64,000 bases of DNA from CBDCLY01 sp965218715 (GCA_965218715.1 CBDCLY010000015.1:62001-126000); one strand, 5' to 3'; positions 7,928 to 16,403 are shown, counted from the stretch's first letter. Notes: a model not told the origin generated them from the sequence alone. Numbers and translations: made by a program.

Positions 7928-8296
7928 TTAATAGATGCTTAACCAGTACTTTGCGTCCTCTTCATTATTAAATATTTTCGCTGGATGCTTCGGTTCAAAA
8001 TGGTTTAGGAAAAAACTTGCTTGAGCAAAGTGTTCCTCATTTTTTAACACAAATGCTTCTGCTTTTTTCATTGCATTCCTTTCTGGAGAATTATACATTT
8101 CCATGGCTTTAAAGGAATTTTTTCCACCTGCGGCAAACACCAAAAGGAATGCTCCCTTTTCACCCTTTAAAATGCTCTCAAAAACCGTTTGATTCTCTAA
8201 AAAATCTTCCGCTGTAATTTTTAAATTTTCTTTAGTTTCCACCCGGATAATCCCACTAGGCAATTGCTCTATAAAGCAAGTATTAGTTTCATTCAT
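7928..8296 (-). CDS. Small protein, possibly SpoIIAA/STAS-SEC14-like
   Basis: A 122-residue soluble protein with no signal peptide. An N-terminal strand region (GIIRVETKENLKIT) precedes a helix, a strand FLLVFAAGG and a C-terminal part ending in EEDAKYWLSIY. The size, strand order and C-terminal 'ED/EEDA..WL' pattern recall SpoIIAA-like STAS/SEC14 proteins common in Bacteroidota, but the resemblance is weak and from memory. It lies 32 bp upstream of the barrel gene on the same strand. Function unknown. Confidence 0.55.
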   Translation of the reverse strand: MNETNTCFIEQLPSGIIRVETKENLKITAEDFLENQTVFESILKGEKGAFLLVFAAGGKNSFKAMEMYNSPERNAMKKAEAFVLKNEEHFAQASFFLNHFEPKHPAKIFNNEEDAKYWLSIY

Positions 8297-8395
8297 AATA
8301 AAAGTAAAATTAAGTATTCTTAGTTCTACGGGTGATTTTTCTTAGTAGTAATGAACGCAGTAAATCAATATTATTTTTGGTTTAATTTATTCAAT

Positions 8396-8887
8396 TTATC
8401 GCACCAGGATATCATTCTCCTTAATGTGCTTTTTCTTATTTTTTAAAGCATTTTCATAGGTCTTGTCCATGTAAAATTCCTTTTTATTTGGATGGTATTT
8501 GATTAGCGTGACAGGAATTTCTGAGAGCTCATCATAAGGAGTAATCTTTTCCTTTTTCAGATAGACATCAAAACCAAATGCAGGAATCTTAGATTTTATA
8601 TTTTGAGTCCTTTTGGTGTTGATCCAAATGGTTTTTAGCCGCATGTCCTCCTTAGAAATCTCAACCATGAATTCTCTTTCCGACTGTAAATCAAATTCAA
8701 ACTTTCCATTCCCTTTTGTAGTAGATTCATAAATTAAATCTCCTGCATCATAAACTTCCACAATCGCCTCTTTTAATGGAGCATTATAGGCATACACTAT
8801 TCCCTTGAAAGTATAGGTCTTTTCTTGCCCTATTGAGGATAAACAAATCGTAAAAAGTAAAAGAGTTAAAATGAAGTTGGTTTTCAT
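8396..8887 (-). CDS. Exported protein with a carboxypeptidase-regulatory-like beta domain
   Basis: About 163 residues, taking the ATG at 8887, which gives a proper signal peptide (MKTNFILTLLLFTICLSSIGQ); an in-frame ATG at 8905 would put six extra residues before it. The mature part starts with a beta-sandwich pattern (TFKGIVYAYNAPLKEAIVEVYD, then GNGKFEFDLQ) like carboxypeptidase D regulatory or Cna-B type domains of Bacteroidota surface proteins. The C-terminal 50 residues are lysine-rich. It is probably periplasmic or surface-exposed; the role is unknown. Confidence 0.65.
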   Translation of the reverse strand: MKTNFILTLLLFTICLSSIGQEKTYTFKGIVYAYNAPLKEAIVEVYDAGDLIYESTTKGNGKFEFDLQSEREFMVEISKEDMRLKTIWINTKRTQNIKSKIPAFGFDVYLKKEKITPYDELSEIPVTLIKYHPNKKEFYMDKTYENALKNKKKHIKENDILVR

Positions 8888-9007
8888 GCTAGCGAGTAAA
8901 TCCATTAAATCGTATATAATAATACAAAAATGCTTGCTAGAATGCTAATTGAGTTATCTAAAAATTAGTCCGTTGGTTTCCCTGAGTCCTCTCCAGAATC
9001 CTATTTT

Positions 9008-9076
9008 ACTTCATCAAAAATGAACCAGCTCACGCTGATTCTGTTTTTTTTTGTGTCAAATTTTCATTGAAGCGAG
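9008..9076 (+). repeat. 69-bp direct repeat, copy 1
   Basis: Identical over 69 bases to 9112-9180. It begins ACTTCATCAAAAATG and ends ATTGAAGCGAG. It includes a run of nine T residues at 9044-9052. The start-to-start distance between copies is 104 bp. It is followed by a GC-richer 35-bp spacer. Confidence 0.95.
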
Positions 9077-9111
9077 GCAGGGATTCCCTCCGGGCATCCC
9101 TTTAGGGGGGA

Positions 9112-9180
9112 ACTTCATCAAAAATGAACCAGCTCACGCTGATTCTGTTTTTTTTTGTGTCAAATTTTCATTGAAGCGAG
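9112..9180 (+). repeat. 69-bp direct repeat, copy 2
   Basis: Exact second copy of 9008-9076. Its right half is also the left arm of the hairpin at 9149-9207, which copy 1 cannot form because its right flank differs. This suggests that copy 2 with its flank is the original and copy 1 the duplicate. Confidence 0.95.
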
Positions 9181-9207
9181 CTTCATGAAAATTTGACACA
9201 AAAAAAA
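9149..9207. repeat. Long near-perfect hairpin (27 bp)
   Basis: Positions 9149-9170 pair with 9186-9207 without a mismatch. Five more pairs (9172-9176 with 9181-9185) close a CGAG loop, leaving only T9171 unpaired. Both strands have a T run at the 5' foot and an A run at the 3' foot, so this is not a standard terminator for either direction. Confidence 0.85.
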
Positions 9208-9227
9208 GACCAGAATAAAATCTGATC
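9200..9227 (-). terminator. Intrinsic terminator of tRNA-His
   Basis: On the minus strand GATCAGA (9227-9221) pairs with TCTGGTC (9214-9208), with one G-U, across a six-base loop. Eight T residues (9207-9200) follow. It starts 13 bases after the tRNA end. Confidence 0.75.
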
Positions 9228-9239
9228 TTCATTTTTAAT

Positions 9240-9315
9240 GGGTGGAAGATGGGATTCGAACCCACGACCTCCTGAACCACAATCAGGCGTTCTAACCAAC
9301 TGAACTACAACCACC
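9240..9315 (-). tRNA. tRNA-His (GTG anticodon)
   Basis: The minus strand folds as a cloverleaf with D loop AGTTGGTTAGA, anticodon stem CCTGA/TCAGG around TTGTGGT (anticodon GTG, histidine), and T arm GTGGG-TTCGAAT-CCCAT. The extra 5' G typical of tRNA-His (9315) faces C73 (9240). The acceptor stem shows two adjacent U-U oppositions (5-68 and 6-67), which is unusual but does not alter the call. The 3' CCA is not encoded. It is solitary, followed by its own terminator. Confidence 0.95.
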
Positions 9316-9384
9316 ATGTATCCTCCGAAAAGGAGGGCAAATATAATAAAAGGGTTTTTCTATTTCCCTATTCAATCTAAATTT

Positions 9385-9876
9385 CTATTGCTTTTTTAGG
9401 TAAGAATTTAATAAGCTTTTCGACTGCTTTTTTATCCCCTTTTTAAAAAATGAAAATCCTCCAAAAAATATACCTTTCCACCCTAATGCTTGTCCGGCCC
9501 ATTTATGAAGATTAAAATCATCTTTATGATTAATAATTAAACCATCTTTAAAGTGCAATTGAGCATTGATTCTATTGTGAACTTTTCTTTTGGTTTTAGA
9601 AAACTCATATTTAGCCTGCCATTCAACCAATGCCACATCCCCATCTATTTTTATATCACCGTATTCTATTGCTAAGGCATCAGGACTCTGTCGCGATAAA
9701 AGCATTCCCCACATGCCCTCAATTTCTTTACGATTTAAATTGCCAAAGACTGGGTCAAAAAATTTTGCTTCTTCATGATAAACAGAAAGCATTCCTTCAA
9801 GATCACACTCATTAAATGAGGAATACAATTGCCCTACCTTTTCTTTCATTTCATTTTCAATATTTACTGCTTCCAT
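9385..9876 (-). CDS. SnoaL/NTF2-like fold protein
   Basis: A 163-residue soluble protein with the cone-shaped NTF2-like pattern: an N-terminal helix (KEKVGQLYSSFNECDLEGMLSVY), then a strand with FFDPVFG, and beta strands ALVEWQAKYEF, NRINAQLHFKDGLIINHKDDFNLHKWAGQALG. This C-terminal HxDxFxLxxWxxQALG pattern is common in SnoaL-like proteins of Bacteroidota. Some relatives are small isomerases or hydrolases, others bind ligands only; no function can be assigned. A basic tail of about 30 residues follows the domain. Confidence 0.8.
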   Translation of the reverse strand: MEAVNIENEMKEKVGQLYSSFNECDLEGMLSVYHEEAKFFDPVFGNLNRKEIEGMWGMLLSRQSPDALAIEYGDIKIDGDVALVEWQAKYEFSKTKRKVHNRINAQLHFKDGLIINHKDDFNLHKWAGQALGWKGIFFGGFSFFKKGIKKQSKSLLNSYLKKQ

Positions 9877-9964
9877 GTTACGAATATCAGTTTTTTAAAC
9901 GTAGTAGAGACAATACTGTAGGAGTTGCATATCTTCGTATTCACCAAAAAAACAATTTCGTTTA

Positions 9965-11047
9965 ATGGATAAAATGCTTTTTAAAGACTTTAAAGTAATT
10001 GAACTTGCAAGTGTTCTAGCTGGACCCTCGGTTGGCTTTTTCTTTGCAGAATTAGGAGCTCAGGTAATTAAAGTTGAGAACAAAAAAAGCAAAGGTGATG
10101 TCACGAGAACATGGAAATTACCATCTGAGGATAAAAAACATCCTTACTCTGCTTATTATGCTTCAGTAAATTGGGGAAAAAAAAGCCTTTTTCTCGACTT
10201 AAGTGATGCTGACGATTTTAAACTTATTCAATCAGAACTAAAAAATGCCGATCTGGTTATAAGCAACTTCAAACCTGGAGATGCTAAGAAGTTCCATTTG
10301 GAAATGGAAGATCTAATTGCTCTAAATCCGAGCCTGATCTATGGTGAAATTGTTGGCTACAAAAATGAGATAAGAAGCGCCTACGACATGGTACTTCAAG
10401 CTGAAGCAGGTCTTTTGAGTATCAATGGTAGCAAAGAACAAGAATTATTCAAGTTGCCTTTGGCATTTATCGATCAATTTGCTGGCCATCAATTAAAAGA
10501 AGGAATTCTTCTTGCTCTTCTTCAACAACAGAAGAAAACTGGTGCTTTTCATGTTAAAGTGAGTTTGTTTGAATCTGCTTTGGCTTGCTTAAGCAACCAA
10601 GCAAACAATTGGCTTTTCGCCCAGGAAATACCTAAAGCCTTAGGAGCGTTACATCCTAATATTGCTCCCTACGGTGAGCAATACACCTGCAAAGATGGGA
10701 AACGTGTTGTCTTAGCTATAGGCAATGATCGTCAGTTCAGACGTTTATGTGAAATTTTGAGAATTAATGATATAATACCGGTGCATCTATTTGATTCAAA
10801 TCAGAACCGTGTAAATGAAAGAGAGACCTTGAACGAGTTTTTAAAATCAGCCATTGAAAAGCAAGAGCAAAATGAGTTTTTGGAAAGATGTCACCAGTTG
10901 GATGTTCCCATTGGTGCAATTAGAAACATAAAAGAAGTCTTTGAGTTACCTGAAAGCAGAGAAATGATAATTAGTGAGGAAAAAGAAGGGCATCAATTAA
11001 CTGCTGTTTCAGGAAATGCCTTTAATCTTCAGTATTTCCCGCTTTAA
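9965..11047 (+). CDS. Family III CoA-transferase (CaiB/BaiF type)
   Basis: Moves CoA between carboxylic acids. At 360 residues it is close to the usual size. The N-terminus shows FKVIELASVLAGPSVGFFFAELGAQVIKVE, the CoA-binding start of the family, then ADLVISNFKPG and DMVLQAEAGL. The likely catalytic aspartate is D170 in FIDQFAG. A possible -7 box variant (TATCTTCG, 9933-9940) lies upstream. Substrate is not predictable; relatives include carnitine, formyl-CoA and alpha-methylacyl-CoA enzymes. Its 3' end overlaps the convergent next gene by 26 bases. Confidence 0.88.
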   Translation: MDKMLFKDFKVIELASVLAGPSVGFFFAELGAQVIKVENKKSKGDVTRTWKLPSEDKKHPYSAYYASVNWGKKSLFLDLSDADDFKLIQSELKNADLVISNFKPGDAKKFHLEMEDLIALNPSLIYGEIVGYKNEIRSAYDMVLQAEAGLLSINGSKEQELFKLPLAFIDQFAGHQLKEGILLALLQQQKKTGAFHVKVSLFESALACLSNQANNWLFAQEIPKALGALHPNIAPYGEQYTCKDGKRVVLAIGNDRQFRRLCEILRINDIIPVHLFDSNQNRVNERETLNEFLKSAIEKQEQNEFLERCHQLDVPIGAIRNIKEVFELPESREMIISEEKEGHQLTAVSGNAFNLQYFPL

Positions 11048-11570
11048 TTAGTTTATTGATTTGATCCATCAAATGTTTAGTTTCTTTTTTGCTCAATCGC
11101 AGTCCAAAATAAATCATTTTATTTCCCGCACTGAAGGCCAATTGTTCTCCAGCAATTACCCAATAAGAGCCTGCAAACTGACTAACAAAATTGTCACTTG
11201 GCTGTTCTACTGGTCTCACTGGGTTTACTCGATTTAAGCCAAATGGTTTAAGAACACCTCTTCCATTAAAAGTCCGCCCGTATCGGATTTCATTCTCATT
11301 GATAAAAATCAGCTCTGCTCCATTTCTCCTCCAACGAAAAGTTTTAATGGCCCTAAACTCAAAATAAAACCAGAAGGCTGTAAATATGAATAACATCATC
11401 TTTAAATTTTCTTCTGGCTCTGTAAACAATTGAGAAATGATTGCCAAACCACAAAGTGTCCAAGCTCCTAACCAAACAGTAAAAAACTTTTGTTTTGCAG
11501 TGTCTTTGTATGCTGAAATAGTAAATAGAGTTCCTCCCTCCTTTTTCTCTTGCTGAATTCTTTTTTCCAT
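11022..11570 (-). CDS. Two-helix membrane protein of unknown function
   Basis: 182 residues. A polar N-terminus is followed by two membrane segments (about 30-47 and 59-72), then a basic FRAIKTFRWRR linker and a C-terminal soluble part of about 110 residues. The latter has short strands (ELIFINENEIRYGR, MIYFGLRLSKKE) and ends in a helix, reminiscent of a membrane-anchored PH-like domain (weak). It converges on and overlaps the CoA-transferase gene by 26 bp. I do not recognise the family. Confidence 0.6.
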   Translation of the reverse strand: MEKRIQQEKKEGGTLFTISAYKDTAKQKFFTVWLGAWTLCGLAIISQLFTEPEENLKMMLFIFTAFWFYFEFRAIKTFRWRRNGAELIFINENEIRYGRTFNGRGVLKPFGLNRVNPVRPVEQPSDNFVSQFAGSYWVIAGEQLAFSAGNKMIYFGLRLSKKETKHLMDQINKLIKAGNTED

Positions 11571-11661
11571 TTTTCAAAAGTAGGAGATTAATCAAGCTTC
11601 GTGGTATGGATTTTGTAATTTCGCTGAATATCAGTAACTATACGAATCAAAAGAACAAATT

Positions 11662-12498
11662 ATGAAAAGAATCAGCTTAATACTTGGACTACTTTTTATT
11701 TTTAGCATTGCAAATGCGCAACCAGAAGATAAAAAGATCAACAAGATTACCTTTTTAATGGTAGATTCTAAATTTGAAGACGCAGCAGCCAAATCTTTTA
11801 AACTTATTTCTGATCCAGAATATCGAAAAAATGCTTGGGCCTATTACTACCTTTCTCAATCTTACTTCGAAATTGCAAAACTTCCTGAATTACAAGAAGA
11901 TTATCCAAACGCATTAAAAGAATCTTTGAAAGCGGCTTATAAGCTTAACAAATACAAAAACAAACCAGCTGAAAACTATGCTGTTTTTGAAGAAGCTCAA
12001 GAGTATTTAGGAAAATTAAAGGATTCTGTTATCACGGTTTCAGAGATTTATTACGACAATAAAAATCCTAGAAAGGCGGCCTACTACCTCGGTAAAATTG
12101 TAAAGTTTGATCCAGACGATTATGCAGTTTGGCTAATGAAAGGGGTTTATGAAATTAAATCAAGAAACATGGGTGAAGGAATTAAAAGCATCCTTTTTGC
12201 AATGGATAGCATTAATGCTGAATATAAACCAGATGAGCCTTCTAGACAAACCATGGTAGATGCTCTTGAGGAATATGCCATGATCATAAAAAGCGGAGAA
12301 TATGACAAATACTTTGCTGCCTATAAATTCAAACCAACTCCTGCAGATGTTTCAGAGGCTCTTACTTTAAAAGAGAAAATGAAAGAGTACCTGAATGAAG
12401 AAGAAATAATTGACAAAGAAGACCGACAGAAAGAATCTGAAACCATCTTTAAAACTTTTAGGAGTGATGAAGAAACCGACGATGATGACGAGGAATAA
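11662..12498 (+). CDS. Exported TPR-like protein
   Basis: 278 residues with a signal peptide (MKRISLILGLLFIFSIANAQ). The mature part is helical with repeats such as WAYYYLSQSYFEIAKLP, KAAYYLGKIVKFDPDDYAVWLMKGVYEI, which are TPR-like. The C-terminus is highly charged and ends in an acidic tail (SDEETDDDDEE). It is likely a periplasmic scaffold; partner unknown. It is a single-gene unit closed by a terminator 12 bases after its stop. Confidence 0.75.
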   Translation: MKRISLILGLLFIFSIANAQPEDKKINKITFLMVDSKFEDAAAKSFKLISDPEYRKNAWAYYYLSQSYFEIAKLPELQEDYPNALKESLKAAYKLNKYKNKPAENYAVFEEAQEYLGKLKDSVITVSEIYYDNKNPRKAAYYLGKIVKFDPDDYAVWLMKGVYEIKSRNMGEGIKSILFAMDSINAEYKPDEPSRQTMVDALEEYAMIIKSGEYDKYFAAYKFKPTPADVSEALTLKEKMKEYLNEEEIIDKEDRQKESETIFKTFRSDEETDDDDEE

Positions 12499-12510
12499 AA
12501 ATTATAAAGG

Positions 12511-12532
12511 ACCGCTATTAAGCGGTTTTTTT
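12511..12532 (+). terminator. Intrinsic terminator
   Basis: ACCGCT (12511-12516) pairs with AGCGGT (12521-12526) across ATTA, followed by seven T residues (12526-12532). The T tract touches the stop codon of the convergent bshC gene. Confidence 0.85.
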
Positions 12533-14135
12533 ATGCCTTAAAAAGGCTAAACTCCTTTGCAGGTAAAGAAAAATGTTTCAATAATATATTTACCAAGTCT
12601 TCACCGTAAATGAGATAAAGCTGACTAAAATTTATGCTACGTTCTTGTAGATTTGATTTCGGAAAAAGATTTTCTTTTAACTCATCTAGCATTTTCATTG
12701 ATAAGTCTTGATTCTTCTTTTCTCTTCTAATGAATTGCTTCGACAAGGCATCTAACTTATTTTCGAATCCTTGGGCAATGGCAGCAACATGATCATTCAA
12801 ACTTTTGTCGATTTTGTTCGAAACACCAATAAGTCCTTTCATTTCTTCATGAATGGTCTTCTTAATCCCTGTTAATTCTAAATCCTTGCTTGAATTGCTA
12901 AGCACGTGCTTCTTCTTCAATTGATCCAATTCCATGAATAGCTCTTCATTGGAGATCTTTAATTTCTCTTGTGCCTTAATTGCCGATGATTCAAAAAACA
13001 AAGCAGAATTTCTCAACAACAATATTGGAAATGCAAGATTAAACTTTGAAAACAGCTCTTTCAATTGCAGCCAATAAGCCAATTCTCCTCCTCCGCCGAT
13101 ATAAGCCAAATTAGGAAGGATACTTTCTTGATACACGGGGCGAAGCAGAACATTAGGGCTAAAACGTTCAGGAAATTCATTGATTTCTTCAAGCAGTTCT
13201 TTTTCCGACCATTCCTTTAATCCCTCCTCTTCCACAATCTTGTTTCCTTTAAAAGTCAGGCGCTTTCTGCTCTGATTTTGTAAATAGAAAAGATTGATGT
13301 CTCTAGGGTTTACCTGAATTTTGTATGAAAGCTTCTCTAATTTAGAATTGCTGACCAAGATGGTGCTTTCTGTAATCTTCTCCTCAATTTCTTTTTGCAT
13401 TATTGGTGCAAATCGACGCTTTAAATCAATGTCATCACCATCTATAATTACCAATCCTGAATTAGGAAATAAGTCATGAACCAAAATTCGAGTTGCAATT
13501 GCAAGGCTATGAGAATTGCAATATGCCTTTTTAAATCTCTCGATTAATGAATTGGCATTTCCAGAAAAGTTTGGAAGCTGCTCTTCTAATTCACTTAGAA
13601 TTTGCTCTAATCCGCTGGTATTCATCCTTCCAACAGCCCCTTCCTGGTCACTGTCCCAAGAGTACTTTTTTCCATGGAGCATGAAATATTTGATTTCTTC
13701 AAAATCATGATCTTCAGTTGCCATCCAATAAACAGGAACAAAGTATTGATCTGAATGCTCCTCTTTCAGTTGCATGGCTAATTTGATAGCACTTACAATT
13801 TTATAAATGAAATAAACTGGGCCTGTGAATAAATTCAATTGATGACCTGTGCAAACAGTAAATGAATTGTTTGCAGATAAATGTTCTAAGGATTGGTTTA
13901 GTTCAAGGTCTTTGGACCACTTGATTCCAGCATTTTCATACTGTTTCTTTAAAGCGCTTACAAGCACCTTTCTGGATTCAATTGAAAACTTCTTTTCAAG
14001 AATTTGATTACTAAAGCTCTCTAAATCTGGTTTTCGATTGAAGAACGATTCTAATTTAGGCTCGTTTGACAAGTAATCCAGAACAATCTTTGAAAAAGAA
14101 TTAGTGGATTGAAAAGAAATTGATTCCTGCTTCAT
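12531..14135 (-). CDS. bshC: Bacillithiol biosynthesis cysteine-adding enzyme
   Basis: Last step of bacillithiol synthesis: joins cysteine to glucosaminyl-malate. 534 residues, in line with the family. The signature region near residues 90-150 has CTGHQLNLFTGPVYFIYK and PVYWMATEDHDFEEI, which I associate with BshC. A coiled-coil segment rich in Lys and Glu follows near residues 400-480, as in known members. It starts one base apart from the end of rimO (shared base 14135), so translation is probably coupled. bshB1 of the same pathway is at 23449; bshA is not in the window. Confidence 0.92.
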   Translation of the reverse strand: MKQESISFQSTNSFSKIVLDYLSNEPKLESFFNRKPDLESFSNQILEKKFSIESRKVLVSALKKQYENAGIKWSKDLELNQSLEHLSANNSFTVCTGHQLNLFTGPVYFIYKIVSAIKLAMQLKEEHSDQYFVPVYWMATEDHDFEEIKYFMLHGKKYSWDSDQEGAVGRMNTSGLEQILSELEEQLPNFSGNANSLIERFKKAYCNSHSLAIATRILVHDLFPNSGLVIIDGDDIDLKRRFAPIMQKEIEEKITESTILVSNSKLEKLSYKIQVNPRDINLFYLQNQSRKRLTFKGNKIVEEEGLKEWSEKELLEEINEFPERFSPNVLLRPVYQESILPNLAYIGGGGELAYWLQLKELFSKFNLAFPILLLRNSALFFESSAIKAQEKLKISNEELFMELDQLKKKHVLSNSSKDLELTGIKKTIHEEMKGLIGVSNKIDKSLNDHVAAIAQGFENKLDALSKQFIRREKKNQDLSMKMLDELKENLFPKSNLQERSINFSQLYLIYGEDLVNILLKHFSLPAKEFSLFKA

Positions 14136-15448
14136 TATTGGCTTACAATTTCGCCAAAAAGATCAAAATGTTCTGCTGAATGGATTTTTACTTTGGCAAA
14201 ATCTCCAATTTTTATTCCATCTACTAATGGAACAATCACTTCATTGTCCACTTCAGGGGAATCATACGCAGTTCTGCCGATAAGAGTATCATTTTCTATT
14301 CTATCGAATAAGACTAGAAATTCCTGTCCAATTTTTAATTCATTCAGCTCTAATGAAATCTGCGTCTGCACTTCCATAACTTGATTGGCTCTTTCTTGCT
14401 TCACTTCTTCAGGCACATCATCAACTAAAGAATATGCATGTGTATTCTCTTCGTGAGAATAAGTGAAGATTCCAAGACGATCAAAGCGTGTGGTTCTTAC
14501 CCAATCTAACATCTCTTGAAAATCTTCTTCCGTCTCACCAGGGTAACCAGCAATCAAAGTGGTTCTTATCGCCATTTCAGGAAAGCGCTCTCTAAATTCT
14601 GAAATCAGATTTCTTGTCTTTTTACTATTGGTTCCTCTTCGCATGGACTTAAGCATGGAATCAGAAATGTGCTGTAAAGGAATGTCTAGGTAATTGCAGA
14701 TTTTATCGTAACGTTTCATTACATCTAGCACATCCATTGGAAACCCTGAAGGAAATGCATAATGCAAACGGATCCATTCTATTCCATCAACTTGTGCCAG
14801 CTCTTCTAATAAAGATGCTAGTTTTCGTTCTCCGTATATATCAAGACCATAATACGTTAGATCTTGAGCAATAAGGATTAATTCTTTGGTTCCTTTAGCA
14901 GCCAATTGATTAGCGTGAAGCACCAATTCTTCAATTGGGGTGCTTTTGTGTTTTCCTCTCATTAAGGGAATAGCACAGAAAGAACATGGTCTATCGCAGC
15001 CTTCTGCAATTTTGAAATAAGCATAATGGTTTGGAGTGGTTAATAAACGCTCTCCTACCAATTCTTTCTTATAATCTGCTTTCAAAGTCTTAAGTAGCCT
15101 AGGCAATTCTCTTGTTCCAAAAAAAGCATCAACAGCTTTTATCTCTTTTTTCAGATCGTCGCCATATCGCTCAGACAAGCAGCCGGTCACATAAACCTTT
15201 TCAACCAAGCCAGCTGATTTAGCATCGGCATATTGGAGTATGGTATCAATTGATTCCTGTTTGGCGTCTTCTATAAAACCACAAGTATTGATGATTACGA
15301 TTGAAGCATCATCGGATTTACTTTCATGCTCTACTTCAAATTGATTGGCCTTTAATTGCCCCATCATCAATTCTGAATCGAAAATGTTTTTTGAACAGCC
15401 TAATGTAACTACATTGACTTTGTTCTTTTTAAGTGTTTTCGTTTTCAT
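14135..15448 (-). CDS. rimO: Ribosomal protein S12 methylthiotransferase
   Basis: Radical-SAM enzyme that methylthiolates the conserved aspartate of ribosomal protein S12. The N-terminal MTTase domain has TLGCSKNIFDSE, NTCGFI and TGCLSERY. The radical-SAM cluster motif is CDRPCSFC (C-x3-C-x2-C) with IPLMRGKHKS after it. A TRAM domain ends the protein. 437 residues is standard. The TLGCSKN and GFI features favour RimO over MiaB. It lies between ftsY and bshC, with one intergenic base to ftsY. Confidence 0.94.
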   Translation of the reverse strand: MKTKTLKKNKVNVVTLGCSKNIFDSELMMGQLKANQFEVEHESKSDDASIVIINTCGFIEDAKQESIDTILQYADAKSAGLVEKVYVTGCLSERYGDDLKKEIKAVDAFFGTRELPRLLKTLKADYKKELVGERLLTTPNHYAYFKIAEGCDRPCSFCAIPLMRGKHKSTPIEELVLHANQLAAKGTKELILIAQDLTYYGLDIYGERKLASLLEELAQVDGIEWIRLHYAFPSGFPMDVLDVMKRYDKICNYLDIPLQHISDSMLKSMRRGTNSKKTRNLISEFRERFPEMAIRTTLIAGYPGETEEDFQEMLDWVRTTRFDRLGIFTYSHEENTHAYSLVDDVPEEVKQERANQVMEVQTQISLELNELKIGQEFLVLFDRIENDTLIGRTAYDSPEVDNEVIVPLVDGIKIGDFAKVKIHSAEHFDLFGEIVSQ

Positions 15449-15449
15449 C

Positions 15450-16403
15450 CTATGACTTGAATAAACTGTCTACAAATTCCTTGCGGTTAAATACTTGAAG
15501 GTGATCTATTCCTTCCCCTACACCGATGTATTTTACAGGAATTTTAAATTGATCTGAAATGCCAATTACTACTCCTCCTTTGGCTGTTCCGTCCAATTTA
15601 GTGAGGGCCAATGCATTAATATCTGTTGTTGCTGTAAATTGTTTGGCTTGTTCAAAAGCATTTTGACCTGTGGAACCATCTAATACCAATAAGATTTCAT
15701 GTGGCGCATCAGGCATCAATTTCTGCATCACTCGTTTAATCTTATTCAATTCATTCATCAGGTTGACTTTGTTATGAAGTCGCCCAGCAGTATCTATAAT
15801 GACTACATCTGCATTCTGAGATATTGCCGATTGCAAAGTATCAAATGCTACTGAGGCAGGATCTGCACCCATGCCTTGAGAAACAATTGGTACGCCTACT
15901 CTCTCAGCCCAAATGATTAGCTGATCTACGGCTGCAGCTCTAAAGGTATCTGAAGCACCTAAAATTACATTTTTACCTTTTTGCTTAAATTGATGAGCTA
16001 ACTTACCTATGGTAGTGGTTTTGCCAACACCATTTACACCAACCACCATAATTACATGAGGATGATTAGATGAAGGCGTTACAAATTCTTCTAAGTCTTC
16101 AGTATTCCGTTCTGCTAATAATTGAACAATCTCATCTTTTAATAAATCATTCAGTTCTGAAGTAGAAACATATTTATCCTCAGCAACTCTTTTTTCTATG
16201 CGTTCAATAATTTTTATGGTTGTATTAACCCCAACATCTGAACTGATTAAGACTTCCTCTAAATCATCTAATACTTGGTCATCAACCTTAGATTTCCCTA
16301 CAACGGCTCGACTAAGCTTACCGAAGAAGCTCTCCTTCGTTTTACTTAAACCTTCATCAAGAACTTGCTTTTTCTCTTTCGAAAATATATTGAATAAACC
16401 CAT
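15450..16403 (-). CDS. ftsY: Signal recognition particle receptor FtsY
   Basis: GTPase that docks SRP-ribosome complexes at the membrane. The start is set at 16403 (MGLFNIFSKEKK); an in-frame extension exists upstream but codes through a terminator hairpin and is unlikely. The NG domain shows GVNGVGKTTTIGKLA (G1), DTFRAAA, DTAGRLH (G3), TKLDGTAKGG (G4) and the C-terminal GVGEGIDHLQVF. About 317 residues; the N-terminal acidic A domain is short. It lies in the block rpmG-DUF4295-ftsY-rimO-bshC. The SRP RNA partner is at 38147. Confidence 0.95.
   Translation of the reverse strand: MGLFNIFSKEKKQVLDEGLSKTKESFFGKLSRAVVGKSKVDDQVLDDLEEVLISSDVGVNTTIKIIERIEKRVAEDKYVSTSELNDLLKDEIVQLLAERNTEDLEEFVTPSSNHPHVIMVVGVNGVGKTTTIGKLAHQFKQKGKNVILGASDTFRAAAVDQLIIWAERVGVPIVSQGMGADPASVAFDTLQSAISQNADVVIIDTAGRLHNKVNLMNELNKIKRVMQKLMPDAPHEILLVLDGSTGQNAFEQAKQFTATTDINALALTKLDGTAKGGVVIGISDQFKIPVKYIGVGEGIDHLQVFNRKEFVDSLFKS

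Larger units (their letters stand above)
8906..9239. other. Gene-free stretch with a repeat and hairpins beside tRNA-His
   Basis: No credible gene is seen in these 334 bases. The stretch contains two exact copies of a 69-bp element, a 35-bp spacer between them with AGGGA/TCCCT symmetry, a long hairpin beginning in the second copy, and the tRNA-His terminator. Each copy holds an ATG followed by a 16-codon hydrophobic frame (9020-9070 and 9124-9174) with no ribosome binding site, which I do not call as a gene. Confidence 0.6.

Noticed and set aside
9240..9315. An integrated element at the tRNA-His gene
   Set aside because: No integrase is adjacent and no duplicate of the tRNA 3' end is seen as an attachment site; flanking genes look like ordinary core genes.
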